Assembly (NCBI RefSeq): GCF_000346465.2
Contig: NC_034015.1
Location: 19,902,462 to 19,966,461, forward strand
Reading direction: 5' to 3'
DNA length: 64,000 nucleotides
Source: Prunus persica
Lineage: Eukaryota > Streptophyta > Magnoliopsida > Rosales > Rosaceae
The notes below the pieces were generated by a model. The model was not told the origin of the DNA. It did no database searches and worked only from the letters and a program-made list of their open reading frames with translations. The position numbers were made by a program, and so were the translations under genes. Positions 1-8,986 of the stretch are shown here, in pieces. Positions within the stretch are counted from its first letter, which is position 1; each line of letters starts with the position of its first letter.

Positions 1-52
1 GCAAATACTGTATTTGCCCCAAGAGTTACGAGGTCAACAGCCTACGAGTGGG
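1..52 (+). pseudogene. GT47 exostosin gene fragment at the window edge
   Basis: The first 52 bases read in frame as KYCICPKSYEVNSLRV. This matches KYCICPKGYEVNSPRV in the last exon of the GT47 gene at 6335-8926, with about four base differences over some 50 bases. Homology stops abruptly near position 53, where AT-rich sequence and then a palindrome array begin. It is either a truncated third copy of the exostosin gene or the edge of a longer pseudogene outside the window. The match is read directly from the sequence; the pseudogene status is inferred from the sudden loss of homology. Confidence 0.7.
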
Positions 53-90
53 TATACTATTTATAAAAGAAGAAAAAAAAACAAAAAGGA

Positions 91-232
91 TATAGCCGCG
101 CGGCTATACTGTATAAATAGAATTTTTCAGAAGTATAGCCGGGAGCTATAATTCATAAATAGAATTTTCGTAAAAGTATAGCCGTTCGGCGGTACTCTAG
201 AATTTTTCAAAGGTAGAGCCGCTCGGCTATAC
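91..232. repeat. Palindrome array A (four copies of the TATAGCCG/CGGCTATA element)
   Basis: Four copies of an 18-bp palindrome lie at about 91-108, 134-150, 177-195 and 214-232, spaced near 43 bp. The ideal form is TATAGCCG-NN-CGGCTATA. The centres here are CG, a degenerate one, TT and CT. The spacers share an ATAAATAGAATTTT-like sequence, so the tandem unit is palindrome plus AT-rich spacer. The same palindrome recurs at 2569-3510 and 56457-56720. Confidence 0.85.
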
Positions 233-360
233 CCATTGGCAGTCCTAGTGACCGCATCCCACACCTGCAGAATATTGAAAAATCGTAACTGACATTGAAC
301 TTGAACCTGCACAATCACTTTAGAATTAGTTAAGCCAGAGATCAAACCTTAATGACCCTA

Positions 361-480
361 TCCTAGGCGGGTCTAGGAGGCGCAAGGAGGGTCTAGGAGG
401 AGCTAGGCGGGTCTGGGCGGCGCAAGGAGGGTCTGTGCGGCACTAGGCGGGTCTAGGCGGCGCTAGGCGGGTCTGGGTGC
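361..480. repeat. G-rich 20-bp minisatellite
   Basis: Five consecutive 20-bp units of the form GTCTAGGCGGCGCTAGGCGG occupy 371-470 with small changes. A half unit lies before them and a degenerate tail after. A second short duplication, GGGTGCCAGGGTGGGTCTG, follows at about 475-495 and 513-532. The many GG and GGG runs on this strand could form a G-quadruplex. The array separates palindrome array A from the CIA30/Rossmann gene fragment. Confidence 0.85.
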
Positions 481-550
481 CAGGGTGGGTCTGGTTCTTT
501 AGGATTTAGGGTTTGGGTGCCAGGGTGGGTCTGTCGTATTTTTTCCGGGT

Positions 551-1819
551 ACGTGTGCCATTTTCTTCGTTGAAGCCGATATTTCGAGCAAGAACTGTAT
601 CAGATGCACCACCTTTTGAACCCAGGAATATTGCGTCATTGTAGGCACAGTTCTGCAGCCACTATATTTTAGTCTATTCTTTCACTTCATTTTCTTCTAT
701 GTTTATTGATGGGATTCAAAATTATAGCAAGTTTGAATTTGATGGGAAACTGAATCCTACTTTTGTGGAAGGGGCATTTAAGCTCCCATTATCAAGCATA
801 CGAGCATATCTAAAAGAGCCTATTACTCCCAGGTTTCACTTTCTTTTCATTTTGTTGGATTATCTTCTTAATGACTAAACATAATTGATCTGCTGTGTGC
901 ATTTTCTGTTTTAGTCTTTAAAGAATCTCTTTGCTTGTGTTCCTTGTAGGCTCGTGCGCGGAGGTTCTGCAGGAATTACCCGACCTGACAGGCCTGGACT
1001 TGATCTAAGTAAACAACCTCCTGCTGTTCGCTTAAACAAGGAATTGGATTTTATCCTGACATTCAAGTTGAAGGTTTCTTACTAATTCAGTGCAAGCTGT
1101 TTGATATTTTTATATATAATCAGTTTATCAAAATAGAACTTCTTAGCTCTTTTCTGTTCTTTTTCTTTTTCTGGGTCAGATTTAGCTCTTTCGATTTTGT
1201 ACATTGATAAGTTTCGGAGCAAGAGGAGGATTTAATACGGGAAAGTGGAATACCATATACAATTGTGAGGCCTTGTGCATTAACTGAGGAGCCTGCCGGA
1301 GCAAATCTCATTTTTGACCAAGGAGACAATATAACGGTATATAATCAAATAGAAGATCACTATTCTCTCTTTGTTGTATGCCTGTGATGACATGTGTTGC
1401 TCTTTCTTTCCCTTATAATAGGAATAATATCTGAATGTTATGATTTATAGTATTTATATATATATATATATATGCAGGGTAAGATATCAAGAGAGGAGGT
1501 TGCTCATATTTGTGTTGGTGCGTTGGAAAGCTATGCGTCTGGCGAGACATTTGAGGTCACAGCCCGACTTATGTCCCTTAATTGTGTGCTGCGTGCTGTG
1601 GCTGTATTTTGCTATTTTTGGAAGTTAAAAGCTTTTGCAGATTCTGAGATGCTTATAAACTCATTTGCAGGTTAAAAGTGTTGTGCCATTTAGTGAGCCA
1701 TTTACAGTGGACCCTCAAAATCCACCCCCCGATAAGGACTACAATGTTTACTTTAAAACTTTGAAAGATGGAATTACAGGAAAGGAAATCCTCGAACAAG
1801 ATCCTGTACCAGTGTAATG
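551..1819 (+). pseudogene. 3' part of a CIA30/NAD(P)-binding Rossmann protein gene (At4g18810/HCF173-like)
   Basis: Exon-like pieces in order give VPFSSLKPIFRARTVSDAPP (about 557-637), SKFEFDGKLNPTFVEGAFKL (about 728-831), ITRPDRPGLDLSKQPPAVRL (about 949-1073), ESGIPYTIVRPCALTEEPAG (about 1224-1335), GKISREEVAHICVGALES (about 1477-1556) and VKSVVPFSEPFTVDPQNPPP, ending EILEQDPVPV and TAA (about 1671-1819). This order matches the C-terminal half of plant proteins that combine an atypical SDR fold with a CIA30 domain, of the HCF173/At4g18810 type linked to chloroplast function. The N-terminal exons are missing, and repeats occupy the space upstream. The surviving exons are largely open, so this is a recent 5'-truncated copy or a captured fragment. 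Expression is unlikely without a start. Confidence 0.75.
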
Positions 1820-1950
1820 TTTTGCATACATAGAGCTCTAATTTCAACCTTAACTCTGTAAGTATAATGGAGCTTAATATACTTCCATTTTCATCTGAGA
1901 TAATTCTCTCAGCAATGAGTCAATGACTAATGAGAAGAAAATCTGTCAAC

Positions 1951-1971
1951 ATATATATATATATATATATT

Positions 1972-2023
<52 letters not shown>
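1951..2023. repeat. (AT)n followed by (CT)n microsatellite
   Basis: About 20 bases of AT repeat at 1951-1970 are followed by about 44 bases of CT repeat from 1977 to 2021. It lies directly after the CIA30/Rossmann fragment and before the alpha/beta hydrolase fragment. Confidence 0.95.
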
Positions 2024-2025
<2 letters not shown>

Positions 2026-2225
2026 GCAGGTGTACATACTCGTAGCAGATGAAAAGCAGAGGCTTCTACGGGAACATACATAAGCGACTAAGTTCTGTAG
2101 GACAAATATACGTGACTTAAAATGTTTCACCTGAGATTATTTTTCCCTTTGGACTTTGTTCTTCTCCCCGGTTCAATCCACATTTAGCGTTGTGGCGCCT
2201 ATAGTTATGGGAACTTTGATTTTTC

Positions 2226-2539
2226 AGGCCTCTTTAGCAATCACGGCCCCTTATACTTTGTTGGAACAAAGAAATTCTTTTCGAAGATGGGTCTAGCTTG
2301 CCATATTGCAAAAATTCACAGTGAGATAATGAGTCATTACTCTGTGAGCATTGATGACTGAGTTTTGTGAAATTTGTCTTCCCTTTTCATATGTTTTCTT
2401 GGATGAAGGCATATGTTGAGCACAATGCATGGGAACTCAAGCAATACATTGAGGAGCTTTACTGGGGATCCGGTAAGCGTGTGATGCTGTTGGGGCACAG
2501 CAAGGGCGGCGTTGATTCTGCAGCTGCATTGTCCGGCCT
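2226..2539 (+). pseudogene. Alpha/beta hydrolase (lipase-like) gene fragment cut by palindrome array
   Basis: Two pieces can be read. The first, at about 2229-2325, gives GLFSNHGPLYFVGTKKFFSK. The second, at about 2408-2538, gives AYVEHNAWELKQYIEELYWG followed by KRVMLLGHSKGGVDSAAALS. GHSKGG is the nucleophile elbow of the alpha/beta hydrolase fold with its catalytic serine. The pattern resembles an uncharacterised plant hydrolase family (At2g44970-like, from memory). Coding similarity stops in mid-exon at about 2538, where the AT-rich flank of palindrome array B begins. The 3' part, which would carry the acid and histidine of the triad, is absent, so this is a dead fragment. Confidence 0.7.
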
Positions 2540-3530
2540 TACTATTTTTTTGAATTTAAAAAAAATAGTATGGCCGTGCGGCTATACCCCTTTTTTGCAT
2601 TTAAAAAATAGTATGGCTTTACCTCTTTCACACGTGGGCTTAGGCCACGGGCCGGCCTTTTTATAAAATAGTAGTATAGCCGCCAGGCTATACTATTTTT
2701 ATGAATTTAAAAAAAAATAGAATCGCCGTGCGGCTATACTCGTTTTTTGCATTTAAAATGGTATGGCTTTACCTCTTTGACACGTGAGCATAGGCCTACT
2801 TGACACGTGGGGAGAGGCCATGGGCCCGCCTTTATATATATATATATAATAGTATAGCCGGCCGGCTATACTATTTTTTTGAATTTTAAAAAAATAGTAT
2901 AGCCGTGCGGCGGTACTCGTTTTTTGCATTTAAAAAATAGTATGGCTTTACCTCTTTGACACGTGGGCTTAGGCCATGGGCCGGCCTTTTTATATATATA
3001 TATATATAATTGTATAGCCGAACGGCGATACTATTTTTTTGAATTTAAAAAAAGAGTATAGCCGGGCGGCTATACTCTTTTTTGCATTTAAAAAATAGTA
3101 TGGCTTTATCTCTTTGACACGTGGGCTCAGGTCATCGGCCGGCCTTTTTATATATATAATAGTATAGCCGGCCGGCTATATTTTTTTGAATTTTAAAAAA
3201 AATAGTATAGCCGTGCGGCTATACGCTTTTTTGCATTTAAAAAATAGTATGGCTTTACCTCTTTGACACGTGGGTTAGGCCTCTTTGACGCGTGGGCTTA
3301 GGCCATGGCCGGCCTTTTTATATATATTAGTATAGCCGCCCGGCTATACGGTTTTTTAATTTTAAAAAAATAGTATAGCCGTGCGGCGCTACCCGTTTTC
3401 CCCTTTATTTTTTTTTTTAAACAAAGAGTCTTTACTCCTTTGACACGTGGCACCTAGGGGCTGGGAGCGTCCTTTTTTTTAATATATACAAGTATAGCCG
3501 CTCGGCTATACTCTTTTTAATTTTTAATAT
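2540..3530. repeat. Palindrome array B (12 palindromes in about 160-bp units)
   Basis: Twelve palindromes lie at about 2569, 2675, 2721, 2853, 2898, 3013, 3057, 3163, 3206, 3331, 3374 and 3493. Most are paired, with the two members about 43-46 bp apart, and pair-to-pair spacing is 150-178 bp. Each unit contains, in order, a TATATATA tract, a palindrome, TTTGAATTTTAAAAAA, a second palindrome, TTTTTTGCATTTAAAAAATA, then a CACGTG-containing segment (TTTGACACGTGGGCTTAGG) and GGCCGGCC. Central dinucleotides include CC, TG, GC, AA, GG and CT. The array interrupts an alpha/beta hydrolase exon. Confidence 0.9.
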
Positions 3531-3725
3531 TTAATAAATATAAAATGTGTTTCTTTGCTTTTGGTTTTTGGCCTACTTCTTTAATTTACTATACATAATC
3601 AAGTAATATCCTAGCCTTTTTTAATCACTTTGCTTAGTAATTATATTTTAATTATTATTTAGTATAAAAAAATTGAAGAAAAAGAACACAAAGTAATTAA
3701 TTTCTATTTATTAAGTCTTTTGTGA

Positions 3726-4373
3726 AATCATTTGGGTGTCTTAATTCAATTTCTCTATAGCCAAGAGCCCTACCAACTACTACTATGCCATTACTCGAGT
3801 ATCTACCGTCCCTTTTTTATTTTTTACATTTTCAAAGTTATTACCCGTATAAAGATTTTACCACTTTCACGTTTAATAATGTATTATACACGTGCGCGTG
3901 CGTATTTCTCATGTTTAATACACGTATTTTTTACAAAAATTTCAATAAACGTGAAAGACTTGGGATCAAAACCAATGATCAAGGCAAGCAATGCCTCCAC
4001 CCCCAACACCTCCCATACTACCCAATGCTGCACCAAAGAATCCAACTATTGAGCCAACTACAATTTTCCAACCAAACTTGATCTCCTGAACAACCAAAAT
4101 ACATATGTCAAAGTCAAAATACCACAACAGTAAACATGAAAGGAAGAATCATAAAATTTTATTGTAAAAAATACGTGTATTAAACATGAGAAATACGCGC
4201 GCGCGTGTATAATACATTATTAAACGTGAAAGTGGTAAAATCTCTATACGGGTAATAACTTTGGAAATGTAAAAAATCAAAAAGGGACGGTAGATACTCG
4301 AGTAATGGCATAGTAGTAGTTGGTAGGGCTCTTGGGCTATAGAGAAATTGAATTAAGACACCCAAATGACTTC
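3726..4373. repeat. Long inverted repeat (arms about 217 bp, loop about 210 bp)
   Basis: The left arm at about 3726-3942 and the right arm at about 4154-4373 are reverse complements with roughly 95 percent identity by eye. Shared landmarks include CATTTGGGTGTCTTAATTC, CTACTACTATGCCATTACTC and TTACCCGTATA. The loop at 3943-4153 contains a piece of TauE/SafE exon 2. A transcript through it would fold into a long, nearly perfect hairpin. The right arm lies where intron 1 of the TauE/SafE fragment would be, so the left arm is probably an inverted copy of that intron. Confidence 0.9.
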
Positions 4374-4513
4374 ATGATCTTTCCTCTCTTGGCAAATTCC
4401 AAAACAACTCCATGAAATGAGCTCAACCTAGAAGAAGGTACAGAAGCTTTGAGTATAGGCAGTATCGCTGCAATCCAAGCTGTTCTGAGCAACCCAACAA
4501 GAGCCATCTCCAT
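3957..4513 (-). pseudogene. TauE/SafE-family (sulfite exporter-like) gene fragment
   Basis: Read on the minus strand, exon 1 starts with ATG at 4513 and gives MEMALVGLLRTAWIAAILPI, a signal-like hydrophobic start, and then about 30 more residues to about 4374. Exon 2 begins at about 4093 after a TTCAG acceptor and gives FGWKIVVGSIVGFFGAALGS followed by MGGVGGGGI, typical of the first membrane segments of plant TauE/SafE proteins. Within exon 2 the frame breaks after GGGGIA; a shifted frame restores LIIGFDPKS. Homology ends near 3957 at the inner edge of the left repeat arm. The rest of the protein is missing. It is a fragment, not a functional anion exporter. Confidence 0.7.
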
Positions 4514-4723
4514 TTTAGCAAAAACCCAGATCAGAACAGAAAGAGTTGAAAAAGGCTAGTCTCTACACCCTGCTGAAGTGCTCTGTACTTAGAGGATTAG
4601 GGGGCATAGATTCATCAAAACATAGTCTCTTTTGAAGTATGTTTGAAGTATGTTGGTTTTAGTTCTCACTTACATATTGACGTATGTTTGAAGTCTCACA
4701 TATGTGTTAAAATATGCTTGCAG

Positions 4724-5272
4724 GGGTGCATGATTCCTTCTGGACTCATGCATGTGATGTGGACCAAATGAACGAGATACTTCTGGACAAATTTGTGGAG
4801 CTTTATAGCATGCCGATACTTGAAAATGTAAGTGAACTAGTCCTATTTCTCTTCCGGAAATTGGGTCTCATAAATTCAGATCTTTCTCTGGCTTGTTTAA
4901 AAGCAACTTGGGTGGAATGACTTGTATTTGACACAATGATTTCCCAAGGCCACTTAAAGTTCGTTTTGATGTCTCCTCACAAGGCTTCAAGATGAAGTAA
5001 GAACTTACGAATGCGTCTTCATTGTAGAAAACTTTTGCATTGAAAGACTGTATTCAGCTTCTCCCTAATTTTTACTATATGATATAATGTAATGGTCAAA
5101 CTGCTTCTAATTGTTTGAGAACTTGCATTTTGAAAGTTGCTTTACACACATTTTATATGTAGACCCGAATTAAACTACTTATTTATTTCCATTGATTTTT
5201 TGATAGCTCTGCCTCTTCCCTGTTGCTTGAAAGTTTCCAAGCATCATATCCAGCATTGACTTTTCCTCCACT
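4724..5272 (+). pseudogene. Phage-type (RPOT) organellar RNA polymerase gene fragment
   Basis: An exon at 4724-4827, with a TTGCAG acceptor and GTAAGT donor, gives [20 protein letters not shown] followed by [15 protein letters not shown]. This is the conserved C-terminal motif of T7-like plant RNA polymerases (HDSFWTHA). A second piece at about 5208-5272 gives SSLLLESFQASYPALTFPPL, the next exon. It is interrupted exactly at 5273 by the start of a Cassandra LTR. The catalytic palm and fingers exons are not present upstream, so only the 3' end was carried here. Confidence 0.75.
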
Positions 5273-5600
5273 TGTAACATTCCACATCGACCAACGGAGA
5301 GGGGGTGATGTGCCTTATATCTACATGCCCACCTTCATCTAGCACGAGGCCATTTGGAAGCTCACTGGCTTCGGAGTCATGGGAACTCCAAAATTAAGCG
5401 AGTTTGGGCTAGAGCAATCCCAAAATGGGTGACCCACTGGGAAGTTGCTCGTGAGTTCCCAGAAACAAAACCGTGAGGGCATGAGAGGGCCCAAAGTGGA
5501 CAATAACGTGCTACAACAGTGCCGATCCGGAATGTGATAATTTGGTATCAGAGCCACTCTACCGTGTGGTGCGAGTGTGTCGACGAGGACGTCGGGTCGA
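5273..5600 (+). mobile_element. Cassandra-type TRIM retrotransposon: one LTR, primer-binding site and short internal region
   Basis: The LTR starts TGTAACATTCCACATCGACC at 5273. At about 5339-5462 it contains a 5S rRNA-like stretch: GGAACTCCAAAATTAAGCGA and GGGTGACCCACTGGGAAGTT parallel the 5S box A/C promoter region. The LTR ends near 5540 (GGAATGTGATAA) and is followed at 5543 by TGGTATCAGAGCC, the primer-binding site for initiator methionine tRNA. A short internal region (GTGTCGACGAGGACGTCGGG) follows. The second LTR is not seen. Cassandra elements encode no protein and rely on other retrotransposons. It inserted into the RNA polymerase fragment. Confidence 0.88.
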
Positions 5601-5649
5601 CCAACGGACCTATTGCCATAAAAAAAAATAAAACAAAAAAGGACCTATT

Positions 5650-6085
5650 TACATCAAAGTTGGGGTGCAACCACTTTTCAAGTGATCCGTTCTTAGCGTA
5701 TTCGTAAACCAAGAAGCGAGTTCCATCTGTTTCGCATGAAGTGCCCAGAAAACTTACCAAATTCACATGATTTACTTTCTGCAGGATGTTCAGCTCCTCC
5801 TTGATATCTCCCTTGCTTCTCTTTAAGGCTAAAACCTTCCCATACATAGTGCCTTTGTAAATTGAACCCCAAATTTTACAATGTTCATCAAGGTTCATGG
5901 TTGCCTCCATAATCATTTCTTTTCCGTACATGATTGGCTTACCTAGATACTGTGAAATCCCAGTAAGTAACTTATCCTGAACCATCTCCGGCTCATAGTT
6001 TGTGACCTTGAAAGGTTTCCTCTTATTTGATAATTTACAAGTATAGACCACCAAGACCGCTGAAAGTATAATCAATAAAGCAACT
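5650..6085 (-). pseudogene. LysM receptor-like kinase (LYK4/LYK5-like) fragment: membrane segment and kinase N-lobe
   Basis: On the minus strand a hydrophobic segment (SSVVALLIILSAVLVVYTC) is followed by a basic stop-transfer stretch and a kinase N-lobe. The visible parts are KPIMYGKEMIMEATMNLDEH, then KVLALKRSKGDIKEELNILQ with the beta-3 lysine, then LVYEYAKNGSLEKWLHPNFD. This pattern resembles plant LysM receptor kinases of the LYK4/LYK5 type, which act in chitin perception. The extracellular LysM domains and the kinase C-lobe are absent. The exon ends at a GTAAAT donor-like site, with the Cassandra remnant close by. It lies downstream of a GT47 gene on the same strand but is unrelated to it. 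Confidence 0.65.
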
Positions 6086-6334
6086 ACTGAGCTTTCAATA
6101 GCAATGTGTAATTACCATTGACAAGGTGAAAGCTGAAAATAGTACATAAAGCTTTACCTGCAGTTATTTCATGGGCTAGATTTTTAACTGAAACTATTTC
6201 TACAAATTCACAGGGAGAATAAGAAGCTGATATATTACAGAGAAGAAAAACAGCCCCATTTCTATTTCTGGGACTGGCATTTACATTTCCACCTCTGCCG
6301 TCTGCTCTTAACATTTCACCATGCTTAAGCAACC

Positions 6335-8926
6335 TTACCGGATTTTTATCTGAAAAACTCTGTTGTACCAAATTGAGTGAAGAGTCATGTGGAAGAGATC
6401 ATACTTGAGGGGCCTAGCATGCCAAAGAAAATGCTTTTGAACCTTCCTGACCCCTCGCTGCATCTGAAGATACTTCTCTTCCGGTATTGAAAGCAGTATC
6501 TCTTTCAAGTTTGGAATGTCTCTCTCAGCAAGAATTACTGAGAATGCCCCCCAATTCAAAACCTCAAAAAATGGCGGAACAAAATTGTCGGATATGATCA
6601 CAGGTACGCACTCGTAAAATATTGCTTCGACCACCCGTGGGCTGTTGACCTCGTAACCCTTGGGGCAGATACAGTATTTGCTGCTCTTCATATGCTGGAT
6701 ATAGTTCATTTTGCTTGCAACACCAGGAGGCATTGGACCAAAGATCTTCATATCAGGGTCTCTGTCTTTCCAGTACTCTAGCAGAATTGGACGTAAATAG
6801 CCATGCATATTTCCAGCATAAAAGGCAAGAATCTGCCTCTGAGAAGGAGGTTTGCCGCCAAGATCTCTAAGAGGATTTCTCGCAGACCGAACATACGTTT
6901 CTGGAAGGGACACATCCCTTCCTATTTTAAAGCCGCCGGTTACATCAGCATTGCAGAGGGCTTTCATGCAACGTTCCATATGGTGCCTTGTTTCATATGG
7001 AGCCTATAAAAGCCAACCTTTCATATTAAGAATACATGCACACAGAAAGAGACACACACACACACATGTAGGAAATTGCAGTCATTATGGGCTCAAACAA
7101 GCACACATTTATGGACAGAACATGTGGCGTTCCACTTTTGAAAACGGTCCTTTGGTCGGTTTAAACAACCTCCTCACTAGATTTGGTATTCACATGGGCC
7201 AATATGATAAGATTCATTTGAAAGTGAAAGCTTAGGTCATGAATCTCATTCTACTCTCTTTGTATCTTATCAAAATAACAAAGAAGAAATTAGTCACCCA
7301 AGCAAAATCAAGGACAAGGAAAGATGCATGGAGAGCATACCCAGTCATGGCAAGCAACAAGAAAATGATCTGCTCCACCAGTTCTGTTCCAGTAAGGATA
7401 CTTTGCTGCAATTTTTTCAGAATATTCCTTCAAAAATTGGCGTAGGTTTGTACGGTTGTGAGAGTTACGTACATATAGACTGTACTCTAGCATCCGTGAA
7501 CTAAATGGCATATAAAACAGATGCGCCTTTCGTGGATCCTTCACAACAAAGCGCTTATATCCCTGCATCAGTTTCATGAACCATCCTTCTGAAGCATATA
7601 ACCCCTTGAGTATTGGTTGATGGAAGATGGGCTTGTTTCCATCCTTGTAGATATAGATTTTCAGTGTGCGTTCCATAAGTTCGTAACTCCTGATAATGGA
7701 ACAACTATTACTTTAAAAAGAATCACTTTCTTGTTAAAAAAGAAAAAAGAGCATCACTTGATAATGGCAAATTAGGCTTCAATGTAGGATTAAAATCAAA
7801 TCAACTCCTATTTTAATTCCAATTACCTTTTAAACATAGAAACATTTCGAAAGAGAGGGGCATAAAGTTCTCGATCATTTATTGCAACAGGAGGATGCTC
7901 AATCTGTGACTTCACAGCTAGGATATCCTGGTCACGTACAGAGGACCATCGTGGTCTCTGCAACAAAATATAAGAAGTTAGGAACCCCTACATAAACTGA
8001 TTAAGGGATGATTAGGTTGGCAACAGAAATATTTATACCAAAGAACGTGAAGACGCACGGTGCCGCACTAGTATATGATTCATCTCATATATTGATGTTA
8101 TTGACTTTGGTGGCAATTCACTCTTCATCTTCTTCCTCCCAGGATTTGTCATCACCACAGAACCATTTTTTGAAGTCACAACATCACTTTTGAAGGAAGT
8201 AGAACCAACAGAAGCATTGGTCGCATTTGCCAACGAAGCTGCTGCAGGTAAAATGAGTGGAGAGGATGGAAAACCAGTCTTGACACCATCAGATTTTTTT
8301 GCTGTCAGATTTGAATTTTCTTTCAAAGTATTCTCAGTAGAAGTTTCATAGTTTGGTAACACAATCCGCTCCAAGGGGAAGCCATACTTAGCCACATTAG
8401 CCTTATCCTGAACAGAACCATTTTCTTGATTTTCAATACTGACTAATGCTAGACTTCCATTTGTGTCTACCACATTCTCAGACGGAAAATTGTGATCTAC
8501 ATTTCTATGAATGGTATTTGCAAAAGTATTATCTATCCCTTTTTCTTCTAATATTAAATCAATTTCCTTATGTACATCCTTTCCCTTCCGTCCACGATCA
8601 TGTCCAATTTCTCCTCCAAGACCAGAGTTACCAGCAGCTTTCTCCACCCCACTAAACATTGAAACATCAATAAAATCCGAAGAAGAATGTACCGTAAGAG
8701 GATTGCGGACCATCACAGACTTGGCAGAAGAATGAATAGAGAAGACGCCGCTACCTTTGAATTGTTCTTGAACCTCATTCTGAGGCAACAGAGACCGAAG
8801 AGCATTTCCATAGGGAAGCAACAATGACTGAAACGATACGTAAGTAACAGCCAGTACTCCCAGAAGAAAAAGCCATCTCCCGGTTTCTACATGGCATATC
8901 TTAGGAAATTGAAATGAGTACTTCAT
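6335..8926 (-). CDS. GT47 exostosin-family glycosyltransferase (At5g03795/At3g07620-like), gene A
   Basis: Four exons (8926-8039, 7957-7827, 7689-7341, 7003-6335) join to 678 residues plus stop. The protein is a Golgi type II membrane protein: a short basic N-terminus, a membrane anchor around residues 19-40 (RWLFLLGVLAVTYVSFQSLL), a long low-complexity stem encoded mostly by exon 1, and the exostosin catalytic domain in exons 3-4. Visible domain motifs are LKIYIYKDGNKPIFHQP, YASEGWFMKLM, ADHFLVACHDW and KYCICPKGYEVNSPRVVEAI followed by PVIISDNFVPPFFEVLNW. Plant GT47 enzymes add sugars to cell-wall polysaccharides; the acceptor here is unknown. I chose the ATG at 8926, just before the anchor; an in-frame ATG lies upstream at 8986. 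Gene B at 10678-13331 has the same exon layout, so the two are tandem duplicates. Confidence 0.9.
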
Positions 8927-8986
8927 ACCAGGCCCTAATACTTGCCAAGTCCTGCATAAAGTTCCCACAATGATAAAATTATACAT

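Noticed and set aside
371..532. CRISPR-like array or bacterial insert
   Set aside because: The short regular units have no unique spacers and the surroundings are plant gene fragments; it is a minisatellite.
2569..3510. Factor-independent terminators or operator sites of a bacterial type
   Set aside because: The GC-rich stems with AT tracts resemble them superficially, but this is plant nuclear DNA and the motifs occur as a tandem array.
3732..4081. Two overlapping plus-strand open frames of about 100 codons
   Set aside because: They lie in the inverted-repeat arm and the antisense of the TauE/SafE exon; they are not genes.
5339..5462. A genuine 5S rRNA gene
   Set aside because: The 5S-like stretch is diverged and lies inside an LTR followed by a tRNA primer-binding site, which identifies Cassandra and not an rDNA unit.
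6084..6371. 95-codon minus-strand open frame beside the GT47 gene A stop
   Set aside because: It overlaps the end of GT47 exon 4 in another frame and shows no family motif, so it is most likely a shadow plus flank.
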